A stretch of 64,000 bases of DNA. It comes from JASJAR01 sp039198225 (GTDB lineage Bacteria > Pseudomonadota > Alphaproteobacteria > Rhodobacterales > Rhodobacteraceae). The number at the start of each line of letters is the position of its first letter. Within the stretch, counting starts at the first letter, position 1. Below are positions 33,807 to 42,406 of the stretch, piece after piece. The translations under genes were made by a program, and so were the position numbers. The notes under the pieces are model-generated. The model searched no databases. It saw only the letters and a program-made list of their open reading frames with translations, and was not told where the DNA came from. The stretch spans positions 1 through 64,000 of the forward strand of contig JBCCTQ010000004.1 of assembly GCA_039198225.1 (NCBI GenBank), given 5' to 3'.

Positions 33807-34195
33807 TTCTTATCCTCAATAAGAAGCACGATCCAAACACCGCGCTTTTCGTCTTATCGACGGTATTGTTTCGAAAATTTGAGGCGAAAACGTGGAGAAA
33901 TATCCGCCAATTTTTGACATGTTCAGCGATTTCGCCCCGGATTTCCCGTGTGAGACGCTGAAATGTGGCAGCAATGTGGCGCAACACGGGAGAAGCGCGA
34001 TCATTGTTTCCAAATTGGAATTGCAATTCGCGGCAGCCAGTAGCGCGATCGGTTTCCGAATGCGTTCATCGCTTCCAATTTAGCCAAATTCAAGGCAGGC
34101 ACGCTGTTTTGCAAACGCCCACGGTAGCGACACCTTGCTCGTGCTTTTTTTTGAATGTCTTTAGGCACTCCAGTCACCGACCGGTGACGATGTGC
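33807..34195. other. AT-rich intergenic region
   Basis: 389 bases with no credible gene, more AT-rich than the surroundings. It should carry the promoter of the OmpA-fusion operon. A 13-base perfect palindrome TTCCAA-A-TTGGAA lies at 34008-34020, and a GTCACCG/CGGTGAC inverted repeat (34173-34188) follows the stop of the gene at 34196. Neither has a named binding protein. Confidence 0.4.
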
Positions 34196-34642
34196 TTAGT
34201 GGAGCGGCTGGGCCGTCTCGCCGTCCGCTTGGCAGAGCATCGGAGGCGCGATCCGACGGAAGCGGAGGCCAGCCTGTTCGGCAAGTCCAACGGCGACGGG
34301 TGCCATGTCGGCCCGTACGATCGTGAAGGCGATCATCATGGCGTCTTCGCGATCGCAGGCGCTGGCCGATGCCACAAGCTGGGCGAAGGCGGCTTCGTCC
34401 GAACAATAATAGGGATCGCCGCTTTCACGCCGTGCCAAGGGCCGCCGCCCATGGAGCGTGCAAAGGGCGGCAAGCGTCTCAAAACTCCAGGCCGCCTCGT
34501 TTGCCGCAGCCCCGGCCGCGCCTGCATCGAGCGCAGCCCCGTTCCAATCACGTAACGCGGCGATCGCTGAGGCTTCCACGAGCGGCAAATCTGATAAAAA
34601 GCCCAGGGGCCGCCCGCTTCTCGACGCTGGAGTGTCGCTCAT
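34196..34642 (-). CDS. Uncharacterised protein downstream of hemP
   Basis: A 148-residue soluble, alanine-rich protein beginning MSDTPASRSGRPLGFLSDLP and ending CQADGETAQPLH. It is mostly helical with a few cysteines (YYCSDEAAF, SACDREDA). No family is recognised. Its ATG lies in the first copy of a 41-base tandem duplication; before that duplication the start would have overlapped the hemP stop as ATGA. It therefore belongs to the hemP transcript, and a link to heme or iron is plausible but unproven. Confidence 0.65.
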   Translation of the reverse strand: MSDTPASRSGRPLGFLSDLPLVEASAIAALRDWNGAALDAGAAGAAANEAAWSFETLAALCTLHGRRPLARRESGDPYYCSDEAAFAQLVASASACDREDAMMIAFTIVRADMAPVAVGLAEQAGLRFRRIAPPMLCQADGETAQPLH

Positions 34643-34714
34643 TTGGTGAGGATAAGCTTCCGCGCCCGTGTGATGTCGCTCATTTGGTGAGGATAAGCTT
34701 CCGCGCCCGTGTGA
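34633..34714. repeat. Perfect 41-bp tandem duplication at the hemP stop
   Basis: Two exact, adjacent 41-base units (34633-34673 and 34674-34714). Each carries the coding sequence for the last HemP residues, the hemP stop codon and the ATG of the next gene. The second copy is used by hemP; the first supplies the downstream start. Because 41 is not a multiple of three, it moved the downstream gene from a 4-base overlap to 37 bases away without altering either protein. Perfect identity suggests a recent event. Confidence 0.95.
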
Positions 34715-34850
34715 TCCGGAGCGTGTAGACCTGCTGGTCGAGCCGGATATGGGCAATGGTGCCGTCATTCGTCAACTCGACCGCATCATGGACCGGGACT
34801 TCTTCGACCGGCGCCTGGGTCGTTTTGATGGCGCTCACTTGCATGTTCAT
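34680..34850 (-). CDS. hemP: Hemin uptake protein HemP
   Basis: A 56-residue protein starting MNMQVSAIK and ending VYTLRITRARKLILTK, the conserved HemP C-terminus (Y-x-L-R-x-T-R-x-x-K-L-I-L-T-K). HemP is a small cytoplasmic factor needed for heme uptake gene expression in proteobacteria. GAGG lies about 9 bases before the ATG at 34850; a second ATG at 34844 is possible. No TonB receptor or heme ABC transporter is nearby. The stop lies inside a perfect tandem duplication. Confidence 0.88.
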   Translation of the reverse strand: MNMQVSAIKTTQAPVEEVPVHDAVELTNDGTIAHIRLDQQVYTLRITRARKLILTK

Positions 34851-35211
34851 CGCTTTCGCCTCTGTTGAACTAGACCGGATATCCCGGCCAAGGATGCGTC
34901 AACCGTTCCAGCATCAAGCCTGCGATTGCTAAGCGCGATAATCCGTCCGCCTTGGTTCCCGGTGGCGCGCAGAGGGTTTTCTCGTGCTGGCGCAAAGAAG
35001 GGCGGAGGTCCCAGAATGTCTCCACACGGAAAAACTGAGTGATTTTGTCAGAAATGTCAATCGGCGGGATTTAGGTCAATAATATCAGCGGGAAGAGCGC
35101 TGCTGAATTGGCTACATGACCGGGGAATTCGGTGTTTGGGGGGGCGTCGAGCGAAGCGCCCCTTGTGGGAGCGCAAATGATTCCACTGGGATCGGCCCCG
35201 GTCGCCCGACC
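34851..35211. other. Intergenic region between hemP and nitroreductase
   Basis: 361 bases with no gene that I can support. It should hold the hemP promoter. An AT-richer patch lies at 35035-35095. I did not find a clear Fur, RirA or Irr box by eye. Confidence 0.35.
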
Positions 35212-35901
35212 TCAAGGGAGAATTGTGAGGATCTCGTCGAGGGGCTTTTTGACCCCCGCCGCTTCGGGCACAGTCGCCCCCTCGGCCGGATGACCCACAG
35301 GCAGGATCATCGCCGGTTTCTCGTTCTCAGGCCGCCCGCAAAGACCGTTGAGAAACCCCATCGGGTTGGGCGTATGGGTGAGCGTGACGAGCCCCGCCCT
35401 GTGGATCGCCGCGATGAGAAACCCACAGGCGATGCCGACGCTTTCGGGCACGTAATAGTGCTTGCGTCGGGCCCCGTCCGGCTCAAGCCCATAGCGTTGG
35501 GCAAAAACGACGATCAGCCAAGGGGCAATCGTAAGATGCGGTTTTTCGGGCCCCGTCCCGATCGGCTCGAGCGCCCGGATCCAAGCATCGCCCCCGCCCC
35601 CGGCATAAAACGCGCGCTCCTCGGCTTCGGCGGCCTCCCGGATCTCGGCCTTGGCCTCTGCCCCGCCGACGGCGACGAAATGCCAGGGCTGTTGGTTTGC
35701 TCCCGAAGGCGCGCGACCTGCCGTGGCCACGATCCGCTCGATGACATCGCGCGGGACCGGACGGTCGGAAAACATCCGAACCGAGCGGCGGGTTTTCATC
35801 TCGTCGAAATAGGCCTTGGCGGCGGCTTCGATCTCGTCGTCGTCCCGCGGGGGCGGGGCGTCGAGCGGCATGGCGCGGTAGGGTCCGGGAGACGATGTCA
35901 T
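35212..35901 (-). CDS. Nitroreductase family protein
   Basis: A 229-residue FMN enzyme: TRRSVRMFSDRPVPRDVIER carries the FMN phosphate-binding arginines, then TAGRAPSGANQQPWHFVAV, a KPHLTIAPWLIVVFAQRYG segment, and the GIACGFLIAAIHRAGLVTLTHTP stretch and an ILPVGHP-type ending. Family members reduce nitro groups, quinones or flavins with NAD(P)H; some resemble iodotyrosine deiodinase or BluB. The IYD-like SVGIACGFL and GLVTLTHTPNPM segments point to that branch. It stands alone. Confidence 0.88.
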   Translation of the reverse strand: MTSSPGPYRAMPLDAPPPRDDDEIEAAAKAYFDEMKTRRSVRMFSDRPVPRDVIERIVATAGRAPSGANQQPWHFVAVGGAEAKAEIREAAEAEERAFYAGGGGDAWIRALEPIGTGPEKPHLTIAPWLIVVFAQRYGLEPDGARRKHYYVPESVGIACGFLIAAIHRAGLVTLTHTPNPMGFLNGLCGRPENEKPAMILPVGHPAEGATVPEAAGVKKPLDEILTILP

Positions 35902-36042
35902 GCGCCAATCTCACGCGAGCCATGGGGAAGCGTCAATCGGCTATCGCTGGAAGACCGTTCCTCTCCGCGACCGCGACGGGGCCTCGCCGAACGCGAAACC
36001 ACATGGCTAAAAGCATCGCCCAATCGAGGGGGTCGCGCTGGC

Positions 36043-36924
36043 CTAACCTTTAACCGCGCCGGCGGTGAGACCGCTGACGATCTGGCGTTGGAAGAAGAGG
36101 ACCATAATGAACAATGGCACGGTCGCCGAAACCACAGCCGCTACGGCAAACATGACGTTGCCTTCGGTGTAGGTCGTCCCGAGAAAGGCCGCGATGGCGG
36201 GAACCATGGTTCGGTTTGACTCGTTCAGAACCGTCGTCGTTACCGCAAAGTCGTTATAGGCCAGAAGGAAGCTAAAGAGCCCCGTCGTGATCACCCCCGG
36301 CCACATGACCGGAATGATCACCCGCCGGAACGCCTGGAACTGGGTGCAGCCGTCGACTTTAGCGCTTTCGTCGAGCTCCTTTGGGATCGATTCAAAGAAC
36401 GAATGGAGCATCCAAAGCGTAAACGGCTGATTGATCGCCACGAGGACGATGATCGCCGTCGGCAAATATCCCCAAATGTTCCAATCGAAAAAGATCGGCA
36501 GATACCCCGAGACCAGGGTGATCTGCGGCATGGCCCGGAAGATCAACGCGATGATCAAGAGCCAAAAGACGTATTTGAACCCCGATCGCGAGAGGGCATA
36601 AGCGCCGAGCGTGCCAATGGTCAGCGACGTCGCCACAACGCAAAAGCAGACGATCGTGGTGTTGATCGCGTTCCGCCAAAACTCCTCTTGGAGCCAGGCG
36701 CCCCGGTAGCCCGCCCCGGTGTAGGGTGTGCCATAGGTGTTTTCCGTATTCCGCCCGAAGATTGCGTTCGTCCAATCGGCAATCGAGAAAAAGTCGAGCT
36801 CGACCTTAAACGACCCCCAGACTGTCCAGACGAACGGGAAGGCCGCCAGGATCAGCCAGACGACAATGAAGGCGTTGAGAAGGAGGCGAAGGGCAACGGG
36901 CTTTCTTTGGGCAACCGACGACAT
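36043..36924 (-). CDS. Sugar ABC transporter permease, MalG type
   Basis: A 293-residue inner-membrane protein: LLLNAFIVVWLILAAFPFVW at the start, then NAINTTIVCFCVVATSLTIG, the EAA loop IPKELDESAKVDGCTQFQAF, and the MalG-style end GLTAGAVKG. The start at 36924 has GGAGGG 7 bases upstream and lies two bases after the stop of the partner permease. With its partner it forms the membrane channel of a CUT1-type carbohydrate transporter. Substrate is not evident. Confidence 0.92.
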   Translation of the reverse strand: MSSVAQRKPVALRLLLNAFIVVWLILAAFPFVWTVWGSFKVELDFFSIADWTNAIFGRNTENTYGTPYTGAGYRGAWLQEEFWRNAINTTIVCFCVVATSLTIGTLGAYALSRSGFKYVFWLLIIALIFRAMPQITLVSGYLPIFFDWNIWGYLPTAIIVLVAINQPFTLWMLHSFFESIPKELDESAKVDGCTQFQAFRRVIIPVMWPGVITTGLFSFLLAYNDFAVTTTVLNESNRTMVPAIAAFLGTTYTEGNVMFAVAAVVSATVPLFIMVLFFQRQIVSGLTAGAVKG

Positions 36925-36926
36925 GT

Positions 36927-37955
36927 TCACACCCTCCGGCCATAAAAGTCGCGCCAGGTCCGCACGAGCACCGGCGAGAGCAAGATCACGACCCCGAGGA
37001 TCGTCAAAACCGACGTGGTGGCCGCGGCCGAAAACTGCCGCGTTTCGCCGCCGAGATCGTTGAAGATGATCCACGAAAGCGTCGTGGCATGGGCCTGGGC
37101 GGTAAACCCGATGACCGGTTCAAAGACTTTGAAATTGTCCATGAGCTGGATGAGCGCCACGAAGGTGACGAGCGGCATTAGATGGGGGATCGTCACGTAG
37201 CGGATCTGCTGCCAGCGCGTTGCCCCATCGATCATCGAGCTTTCAAGCGTGTCCTGGGGCACGGTCTGTAGCCCGGCATAGAAAACCACAAAAGCGAAGG
37301 GGGCGGAGGACCATATGCCGTAGACGATCAGCGAGATCCACATCAACGAGGTCGAGGCCTTGAGGGACAGTCCTGGATCGTCGACGAGATATTGGATGAA
37401 GTTGCCCAACACGCCGCGACTGTCGATCATCCAAAAGAGGATCAGCGAGCCCACCAGCGGTGTGACGATCATCGGCAGGAGGGAAAAGAAAATCACCAAC
37501 CCCTTAAGGTGGCGATGGAGCGAATTCACCGCCACCGCAATGAAAAAGCCGAGCGCGATGAGCGCCGGGGTGCAAACGAATGTGTAGGTCAGCGTGAAGG
37601 CGAGAGCGCGGTAAAACGGCAGATTGTAGACCGTCGAAAAGAATGTGCCCCAGGTCTCGGAGGTCCGCCAGGCGGCGGCAATCTCAGCGGTCGCAAGATG
37701 GCCCCGGTCGAGATAGACTTCAAAGCCCGCAAACCGGCCAAGGGGTGCTTCTTCGCGGAGCGCGGCGGTGGCCTCTTGATCAACCGTCGTCGAGGTGGTG
37801 CAGCCGAAGGGGCCGCAATTCTCGGTCTCAACCAGAACCGCTTCGTGGGGCACGTGGAAGGATTGCACCACCACCGACACGATGGGGGCGGCGATAAAAA
37901 CCACCATCGCCAACGCGGTTGGCAGGAAAAACCAGAAAAAAGTCCGGTGCTTCAT
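36927..37955 (-). CDS. Sugar ABC transporter permease, MalF type
   Basis: A 342-residue permease: HRTFFWFFLPTALAMVVFIA membrane segment, a periplasmic insert (about residues 40-105) with a Cys-Gly-Pro-Phe-Gly-Cys motif that may form a disulfide, then helices and the EAA loop VPQDTLESSMIDGATRWQQI. It is followed directly by the MalG-type gene. The periplasmic insert is longer than in minimal CUT1 permeases, as in MalF itself. It is preceded by a GC-rich hairpin after the binding-protein gene. Confidence 0.92.
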   Translation of the reverse strand: MKHRTFFWFFLPTALAMVVFIAAPIVSVVVQSFHVPHEAVLVETENCGPFGCTTSTTVDQEATAALREEAPLGRFAGFEVYLDRGHLATAEIAAAWRTSETWGTFFSTVYNLPFYRALAFTLTYTFVCTPALIALGFFIAVAVNSLHRHLKGLVIFFSLLPMIVTPLVGSLILFWMIDSRGVLGNFIQYLVDDPGLSLKASTSLMWISLIVYGIWSSAPFAFVVFYAGLQTVPQDTLESSMIDGATRWQQIRYVTIPHLMPLVTFVALIQLMDNFKVFEPVIGFTAQAHATTLSWIIFNDLGGETRQFSAAATTSVLTILGVVILLSPVLVRTWRDFYGRRV

Positions 37956-37980
37956 GGCAGGTCCTGGGCTTGAGAAGCGA

Positions 37981-38001
37981 GCGGGGGCGCGGCGCCCCCG
38001 C
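37981..38001 (-). terminator. Hairpin after the binding-protein gene
   Basis: GCGGGGGCGC and GCGCCCCCGC are perfect arms separated by one base, so the real stem is 8-9 pairs with a small loop. It lies 10 bases after the binding-protein stop and has no T run. It fits a role in stabilising the binding-protein part of the mRNA. Confidence 0.5.
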
Positions 38002-38010
38002 CCAATCGGC

Positions 38011-39246
38011 TCAGTTCAAGAAGCCCTTTTCCTTGGCTGCGGCGATATAGGCCGCTTCCACGTCTGCCAGCGCTTGTTCAGCGCTTTCCTTGCCTTGCAT
38101 AAAGTCGGCCAATTCATTGCCGAGGGCGGTGTGCATCAATCCCATGAACGGCAGGTAAGGATAGGGTGTGGTGCCCATTTCTGCGGCGGCATAAACGCCG
38201 ACGGCGGCGGGGGTCGGCTCGTAGCCTTCGAGAAGCCACACCGCTTGCTTGGAGATCTCGGCATCATCGAGGATCGCCGGATCGATGGCTTTCATCAGCG
38301 CAACGAACGTCGCTTCAGCATCTTCGTCAGAGATGTTCTTCGCCACGGTCCAACCGTCCCACCAAAGCGTCGAGGCCGGGGTCGAGCCGCCGCCCACGGT
38401 CATCGGACCGGCAATCGCGAACCCGTCGATCACCTCCTGGGGCACACCGTCGGCATCGACGAGCGTGGCCGCCCGCGAGCCCCACATGTTCATCAAGGCC
38501 ACGTTGCCCGCACGGTATTCGGCATTGGTGGCGTTCGAATCGTGGGTCAGGAAGTCGGGGTTCATGTATTCCGACAGCGCCTTCATCATGTTGAGCGCGT
38601 TGACCCCGGCTTCGGAATTGACGCTGGGCTGGGCTGTGCCAGGCTCAAAATGCACCCCGCCATAGCCAAGGAACATGTTGTTGAACTCCTGGGCCAGGTT
38701 CCAACCCGCGGCATAGGCACCGCCCACTGGGTTTTCGAGGATCCCTTCGGAGCGGATCGTTTCGGCGATGGCGAGCATATCTTCGTAGGTGGCGGGCGGT
38801 TCCGCTCCGACCTCAGCGAGAATGTCCGAGCGGTAAACGAGGTGCTGGGCGTTGGCCATGAAGGCGACCGCGAGAACGTCGTCGCCCACTTTGATGAGTT
38901 GGTTCGGCTGGAGATCACCGCCATGCTTTTCGACGAGATCGTTCAACGGCCGGATCACGTCTTCATTGATCAATGCCACGATCGAGGAATTGGCGATGAT
39001 CGCGGAGGTGTATTCCGCCGGATCGCCCGACATGCCGTCGACGTTGATCTTCTGGTGATCGGCGGTGAGGTTGGTTTCCACCGTGACGCCACCCGCAGCG
39101 CATTCCATCGCGCCCGAACCGATGGTCTGGATCGCGGGAAACTCGTTGCCGACGATGCTGACGCGCCCATTCGAGATGCCGCAATCGGCCATCGCTGTCG
39201 TCGCCATGAGCGACAGGCCCACGGCTCCAATCATGTGTTTCATCAT
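38011..39246 (-). CDS. Sugar ABC transporter substrate-binding protein
   Basis: A 411-residue periplasmic protein with a Sec signal (MMKHMIGAVGLSLMATTAMA) and a family-1 binding-protein pattern: FMANAQHLVYRSDILAEVG, PPATYEDMLAIAETIRSEG, GNVALMNMWGSRAA, STLWWDGWTVAKN and a C-terminal KESAEQALADVEAAYI. The start at 39246 has GGAGAGA upstream. It sits between the ATPase and the two permeases. Carbohydrates or polyols are the likely class; the exact ligand is unknown. Confidence 0.9.
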   Translation of the reverse strand: MMKHMIGAVGLSLMATTAMADCGISNGRVSIVGNEFPAIQTIGSGAMECAAGGVTVETNLTADHQKINVDGMSGDPAEYTSAIIANSSIVALINEDVIRPLNDLVEKHGGDLQPNQLIKVGDDVLAVAFMANAQHLVYRSDILAEVGAEPPATYEDMLAIAETIRSEGILENPVGGAYAAGWNLAQEFNNMFLGYGGVHFEPGTAQPSVNSEAGVNALNMMKALSEYMNPDFLTHDSNATNAEYRAGNVALMNMWGSRAATLVDADGVPQEVIDGFAIAGPMTVGGGSTPASTLWWDGWTVAKNISDEDAEATFVALMKAIDPAILDDAEISKQAVWLLEGYEPTPAAVGVYAAAEMGTTPYPYLPFMGLMHTALGNELADFMQGKESAEQALADVEAAYIAAAKEKGFLN

Positions 39247-39325
39247 CTTTTCTCTCTCCCTGAGTGCCGGCACTTGGCGCACCGGTCTACCTTATGGGCC
39301 ATTCGGTCCCATGCTCCGGGCGCGG

Positions 39326-40378
39326 TCAGTGGCTGAGCCGCGCCTCGGTGTCCTTGTCGAATAGATGGCAAATGCTCGCGGGAACGGCGATGCTGACCCG
39401 GTCGCCGATCTCGGCGCGGTACTCCTTTCCGGCTTTGACCGCCACCAAGGCACCTCCGGCGCGCACCGTGATCATGGTCGCGTCGCCCAAAAGCTCCATC
39501 GTATACACTTCCGCCTCGATCGCCCCCTGATGCTCCCCGGAGATCGACGCGTCTTCGGCCCTGAACCCAAGGATCGCTGGCCCGTTCGGCCCCTCAAGCC
39601 CCTCGATCCGGACGTTCTCGCCGGAAAACACGCCGTTTTCGACCCGCCCTTCCATGAGGTTCATCGCCGGTGAGCCGATAAAGCCTGCAACGAACGTGTT
39701 CGCAGGCCGGTCATAGATCTCGGTGGGTGTGCCCACTTGCTGGACGACGCCCTGCTTCATCACCACCACCCGGTCGGCAAGCGTCATCGCTTCGATCTGG
39801 TCATGGGTGACGTAGATGGTCGTCACTTTAAGCTCGTGGCTGAGATTCTTGATCTGGGCCCGGGTCGAAACCCGGAGTTTGGCGTCAAGGTTCGACAGGG
39901 GCTCGTCCATCAAAAAGACGCTCGGTTTGCGGACGATAGCCCGTGCGAGGGCCACCCGTTGGCGCTGCCCCCCGGACAGCTCGGCCGGTTTCCGGTGCAA
40001 AAACGGGCCGAGTTCCACCATATCGGCCGCGCGCTTGACCCGCTCGTCATGCTCCCCTTGAGGGACTTTGCGCACTTTCAAAGGAAACCGGATGTTTTCG
40101 TAGACGTTGAGGTTTGGATAGAGCCCGTAATTCTGGAACACCATGGCGATGTCGCGGTCTTTCGGCTCGAGATCGTTCACCACTCGGTCGCCGATCCGGA
40201 TCTCACCTTCGGTGGCATCTTCGAGCCCAGCGATCATCCGCATCGTAGTGGTTTTGCCGCAGCCCGAGGGGCCGAGGAGCACCAGAAACTCCTCATTTGC
40301 GATGGTCAGCTCGAAATTATCGACGCCGATGAAGCTGCCCCAACGCTTTGAGACGCTTCGCAACTGGATTTCGGCCAT
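39326..40378 (-). CDS. Sugar ABC transporter ATPase, UgpC/MalK type
   Basis: A 350-residue ATPase: Walker A GPSGCGKTT, Q-loop MVFQNYGLYPNLNV, signature LSGGQRQRVALARA, Walker B VFLMDEPLSNLD and H-loop YVTHDQ, followed by the C-terminal regulatory OB-type region of MalK (FIGSPAMNLMEGRVENG, FRAEDASI). It is the first gene of the operon (ATPase, binding protein, two permeases) and is divergent from the SnoaL-like gene across a region with a 22-base palindrome. The start at 40378 matches the usual MalK N-terminus. Confidence 0.94.
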   Translation of the reverse strand: MAEIQLRSVSKRWGSFIGVDNFELTIANEEFLVLLGPSGCGKTTTMRMIAGLEDATEGEIRIGDRVVNDLEPKDRDIAMVFQNYGLYPNLNVYENIRFPLKVRKVPQGEHDERVKRAADMVELGPFLHRKPAELSGGQRQRVALARAIVRKPSVFLMDEPLSNLDAKLRVSTRAQIKNLSHELKVTTIYVTHDQIEAMTLADRVVVMKQGVVQQVGTPTEIYDRPANTFVAGFIGSPAMNLMEGRVENGVFSGENVRIEGLEGPNGPAILGFRAEDASISGEHQGAIEAEVYTMELLGDATMITVRAGGALVAVKAGKEYRAEIGDRVSIAVPASICHLFDKDTEARLSH

Positions 40379-40428
40379 CCTGTCCCCCTCAGCCAACGGC
40401 GGGGCCAGAAGTGGCGCCCGAACCCGCG

Positions 40429-40450
40429 TTTTTGCATTCGAATGCAAAAA
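40429..40450. promoter_or_regulatory. 22-bp perfect palindrome operator
   Basis: Between the divergent ATPase and SnoaL-like genes is a perfect 22-base palindrome with half-site TTTTTGCATTC and its exact mirror. It is typical of a dimeric repressor such as a LacI, TetR or GntR member. It overlaps a good promoter towards the plus-strand gene: TTGCAT (40432-40437), 16 bases, TAGACT (40454-40459). No matching repressor gene lies next to it. Confidence 0.75.
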
Positions 40451-40524
40451 GGCTAGACTGCGGCCACGCGATTTGCCAGAAATTTTTTGGGCGCGCACCG
40501 CGTTCAACTTTCAAGGCCCCGGGA

Positions 40525-41526
40525 ATGCACGATTTTCGCGCGCGGGTGGCGGCCGAATTGGCAGCCCTTGTGACCGCAGACGAAGCCAGTCTAAGCCGCT
40601 CGGCACGGAGCGCCATCGGCGCGGCGTCCGAATGGCATATTTCAAGCCCTTTCGGGACAGCCTTTGGCCCTGACGGGGCAATCGAAACCCTGCTTTTGCC
40701 GCTCCGCCGCGCCTTTGACCACTGCCGGCGCCGCGATGTCATTGTGATCGGCGGCGAAAACCGGATCGTGCCGGGAGAACGCTGGATCGCGAGCCTCACC
40801 CATTACGTTGGCATCTTCTCCACCCCGTTGGGCGGTCTTGCACCGTCGGGCAAGCTCGCCTTTCTCCGTTCGGGTGAGTTCTACCAAATCGTCGATGGCC
40901 AGATTGTCCGCGCCCATATCATCCTCGATCTTGTGGATCTCGCCCGCCAAAGCGGGCGCTTTCCTTTCACCCCCGAACTCGGAACCGAGATCGTCTTTCC
41001 CGCGCCCGCCACACAAGACGGGATCTGCCCCATGGGCGGCGACGGGAAGGCAAGCCTCGACCGGGTTGAGGCGATGCTCGCCGATCTCCACCATTTCGAC
41101 CCCTCCACCCACAAAAGCGCAGGCCAAACCGGATTGGGCGGCTATTGGGCCGAAGATTTTCTTTGGTACGGCCCGGGCGGCATCGGCTCAACCATGGGCT
41201 GGGAGGGATTTGTGGCCGACCACCGGGCCGCCTTTCTTGAAGCCTTCCCTGACCGGAAAGGCGGCAATCATTATTGCCGCTTAGGCGACGGGGCCTATGC
41301 GGCCGTCTCGGGCTGGCCTTCGATGACGATGACCCATCGGGGTCCCTATCTTGGCGCGAAGCCCACCGACAAAGCACTTACGCTGAGGGTGATGGACTTC
41401 TACCGGATGACCGGCGGCGCGCCAGAGCCCTTACAGATCGCGGAGAATTGGGTCACTTTGGACTACATTGATCTCTTTGAGCAGATGGGCGTTGATTTGG
41501 TGGGGAAGGCGAACGCGCTCGCCTAG
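40525..41526 (+). CDS. SnoaL-like (NTF2 fold) protein, two domains
   Basis: A 333-residue cytoplasmic protein that looks like two SnoaL-type domains: an N-terminal half with FGTAFGPDGAIETLLLPLRRAF and GIFSTPLGGLAPSGKLAFLRSGEFYQI, and a C-terminal half with WYGPGGIGSTMGWEGFVADHRAAFLEAFPDR and LGDGAYAAVSGWPSMTMTHRG. SnoaL-like proteins include polyketide cyclases and many unassigned enzymes; catalysis here is unknown. It is divergent from the sugar transporter and shares its operator, so it may act on the imported compound. The start at 40525 (GGGA upstream) is preferred over longer frames covering the palindrome. Confidence 0.75.
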   Translation: MHDFRARVAAELAALVTADEASLSRSARSAIGAASEWHISSPFGTAFGPDGAIETLLLPLRRAFDHCRRRDVIVIGGENRIVPGERWIASLTHYVGIFSTPLGGLAPSGKLAFLRSGEFYQIVDGQIVRAHIILDLVDLARQSGRFPFTPELGTEIVFPAPATQDGICPMGGDGKASLDRVEAMLADLHHFDPSTHKSAGQTGLGGYWAEDFLWYGPGGIGSTMGWEGFVADHRAAFLEAFPDRKGGNHYCRLGDGAYAAVSGWPSMTMTHRGPYLGAKPTDKALTLRVMDFYRMTGGAPEPLQIAENWVTLDYIDLFEQMGVDLVGKANALA

Positions 41527-41569
41527 CCTCCTGGGAAACAAACACGCCAATGATCTGAGCAATAAGCGC

Positions 41570-41836
41570 TTAGCGCATGCGGGCGACCATATCGGGCGCC
41601 AAGGACTTTTGGAACCGAAGCCCCGCTTCCCCCGCCTCTACCCAAACCACATCCACGGGATAGGTTTCACCGGCCATGGCCAAAACATGCTCTTCGGCTT
41701 CGTCGACCATGGCTTGCCCGAGCTTTACCTTCGCACCCCGCGCATTCACGTCAATGATTTGGACCGGGAATTCCCCCAGGACCGAACAAAGAACCGCCCG
41801 GCGTTCTGACTTCGCTCTGCGAATACGGTGCTGCAT
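41570..41836 (-). CDS. PilZ-like single-domain protein
   Basis: An 88-residue protein: RRAKSERRAVLCSVLGEF, then VQIIDVNARGAKVKLGQ, matching a PilZ layout of an N-terminal arginine patch and a DxNxxG strand. The second motif has Asn where Ser is common, and the RxxxR spacing is altered, so c-di-GMP binding is uncertain. The rest (VDEAEEHVLAMAGETYPVDVVWVEAGEAGLRF) fits the PilZ barrel. It lies 46 bases downstream of zur on the same strand and could be co-transcribed. Confidence 0.6.
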   Translation of the reverse strand: MQHRIRRAKSERRAVLCSVLGEFPVQIIDVNARGAKVKLGQAMVDEAEEHVLAMAGETYPVDVVWVEAGEAGLRFQKSLAPDMVARMR

Positions 41837-41882
41837 GGGCCAAGCATGGCCGAGAACGGTTAGGATCTTCTAAACCGGGGCC

Positions 41883-42374
41883 TCAGACCGCGCAGGCCGG
41901 GCAGACCCCTAAGACCTCCACATGGGCATGGACCGGTTGAAACCCGATGCGGTCAGCGGCGTCCTGGATTGCCCGACGGACCGGCGCGGCCGGTGTTTCG
42001 GCCACCATCTTGCAGTCCCGGCAGATGAAAAAGACCGGCTCATGGTCCAGCCCCGCATGCATACAGGCGGCGAACGCATTGAGCCGCTGGATCCGGTGGG
42101 CGAGCCCGTGTTCGACCAGAAAGTCGAGCGCGCGGTACGCCACCGGTGGCTGGGCACCGAAACCTTCAGCGGCGAGCCTTTCGAGGACCTCATAGGCCCC
42201 GAGTGCGCGGTGCTCTTCGAGGAGTATCTCCAAGGCGCGCCGACGCACCGGCGTCAGCCGAAGCCCCCGTTCGCCGACCTCTTTCTCGGCCCTTTTGAGC
42301 GCGGTCTCGGCGCAGACATTATGGTCATGGCCTGCGAATACGGTCCCGACATCGATCTTTTCGTTCGTTGCCAT
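41883..42374 (-). CDS. zur: Fur-family regulator, probable Zur
   Basis: A 163-residue protein with the Fur winged helix (EVGERGLRLTPVRRRALEIL, RALGAYEVLERLAAEGFGAQPPVAYRALDFLVEHGLAHRI) and the zinc sites CxxC (FICRDCKMV; GVCPACAV). The His/Cys-rich N-terminus (GHDHNVCAET) and NAFAACMHAGLDHEPVFFIC favour the zinc-responsive Zur subgroup. It would repress zinc uptake genes, none of which are visible nearby. It lies 32 bases after the sugar ATPase gene. Confidence 0.85.
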   Translation of the reverse strand: MATNEKIDVGTVFAGHDHNVCAETALKRAEKEVGERGLRLTPVRRRALEILLEEHRALGAYEVLERLAAEGFGAQPPVAYRALDFLVEHGLAHRIQRLNAFAACMHAGLDHEPVFFICRDCKMVAETPAAPVRRAIQDAADRIGFQPVHAHVEVLGVCPACAV

Positions 42375-42406
42375 GGTGCCATCTTACTCCGCAGAGCGCG
42401 GCCCGA

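Noticed and set aside
33892..34083. A possible 63-residue small gene in the gap upstream of the OmpA fusion.
   Set aside because: No ribosome site, no signal or motif, and the region is better explained as promoter DNA.
37795..39336. A 513-codon plus-strand frame.
   Set aside because: It lies antisense to the sugar binding protein and the end of a permease, has a His/Arg-rich composition and no ribosome site or motif.
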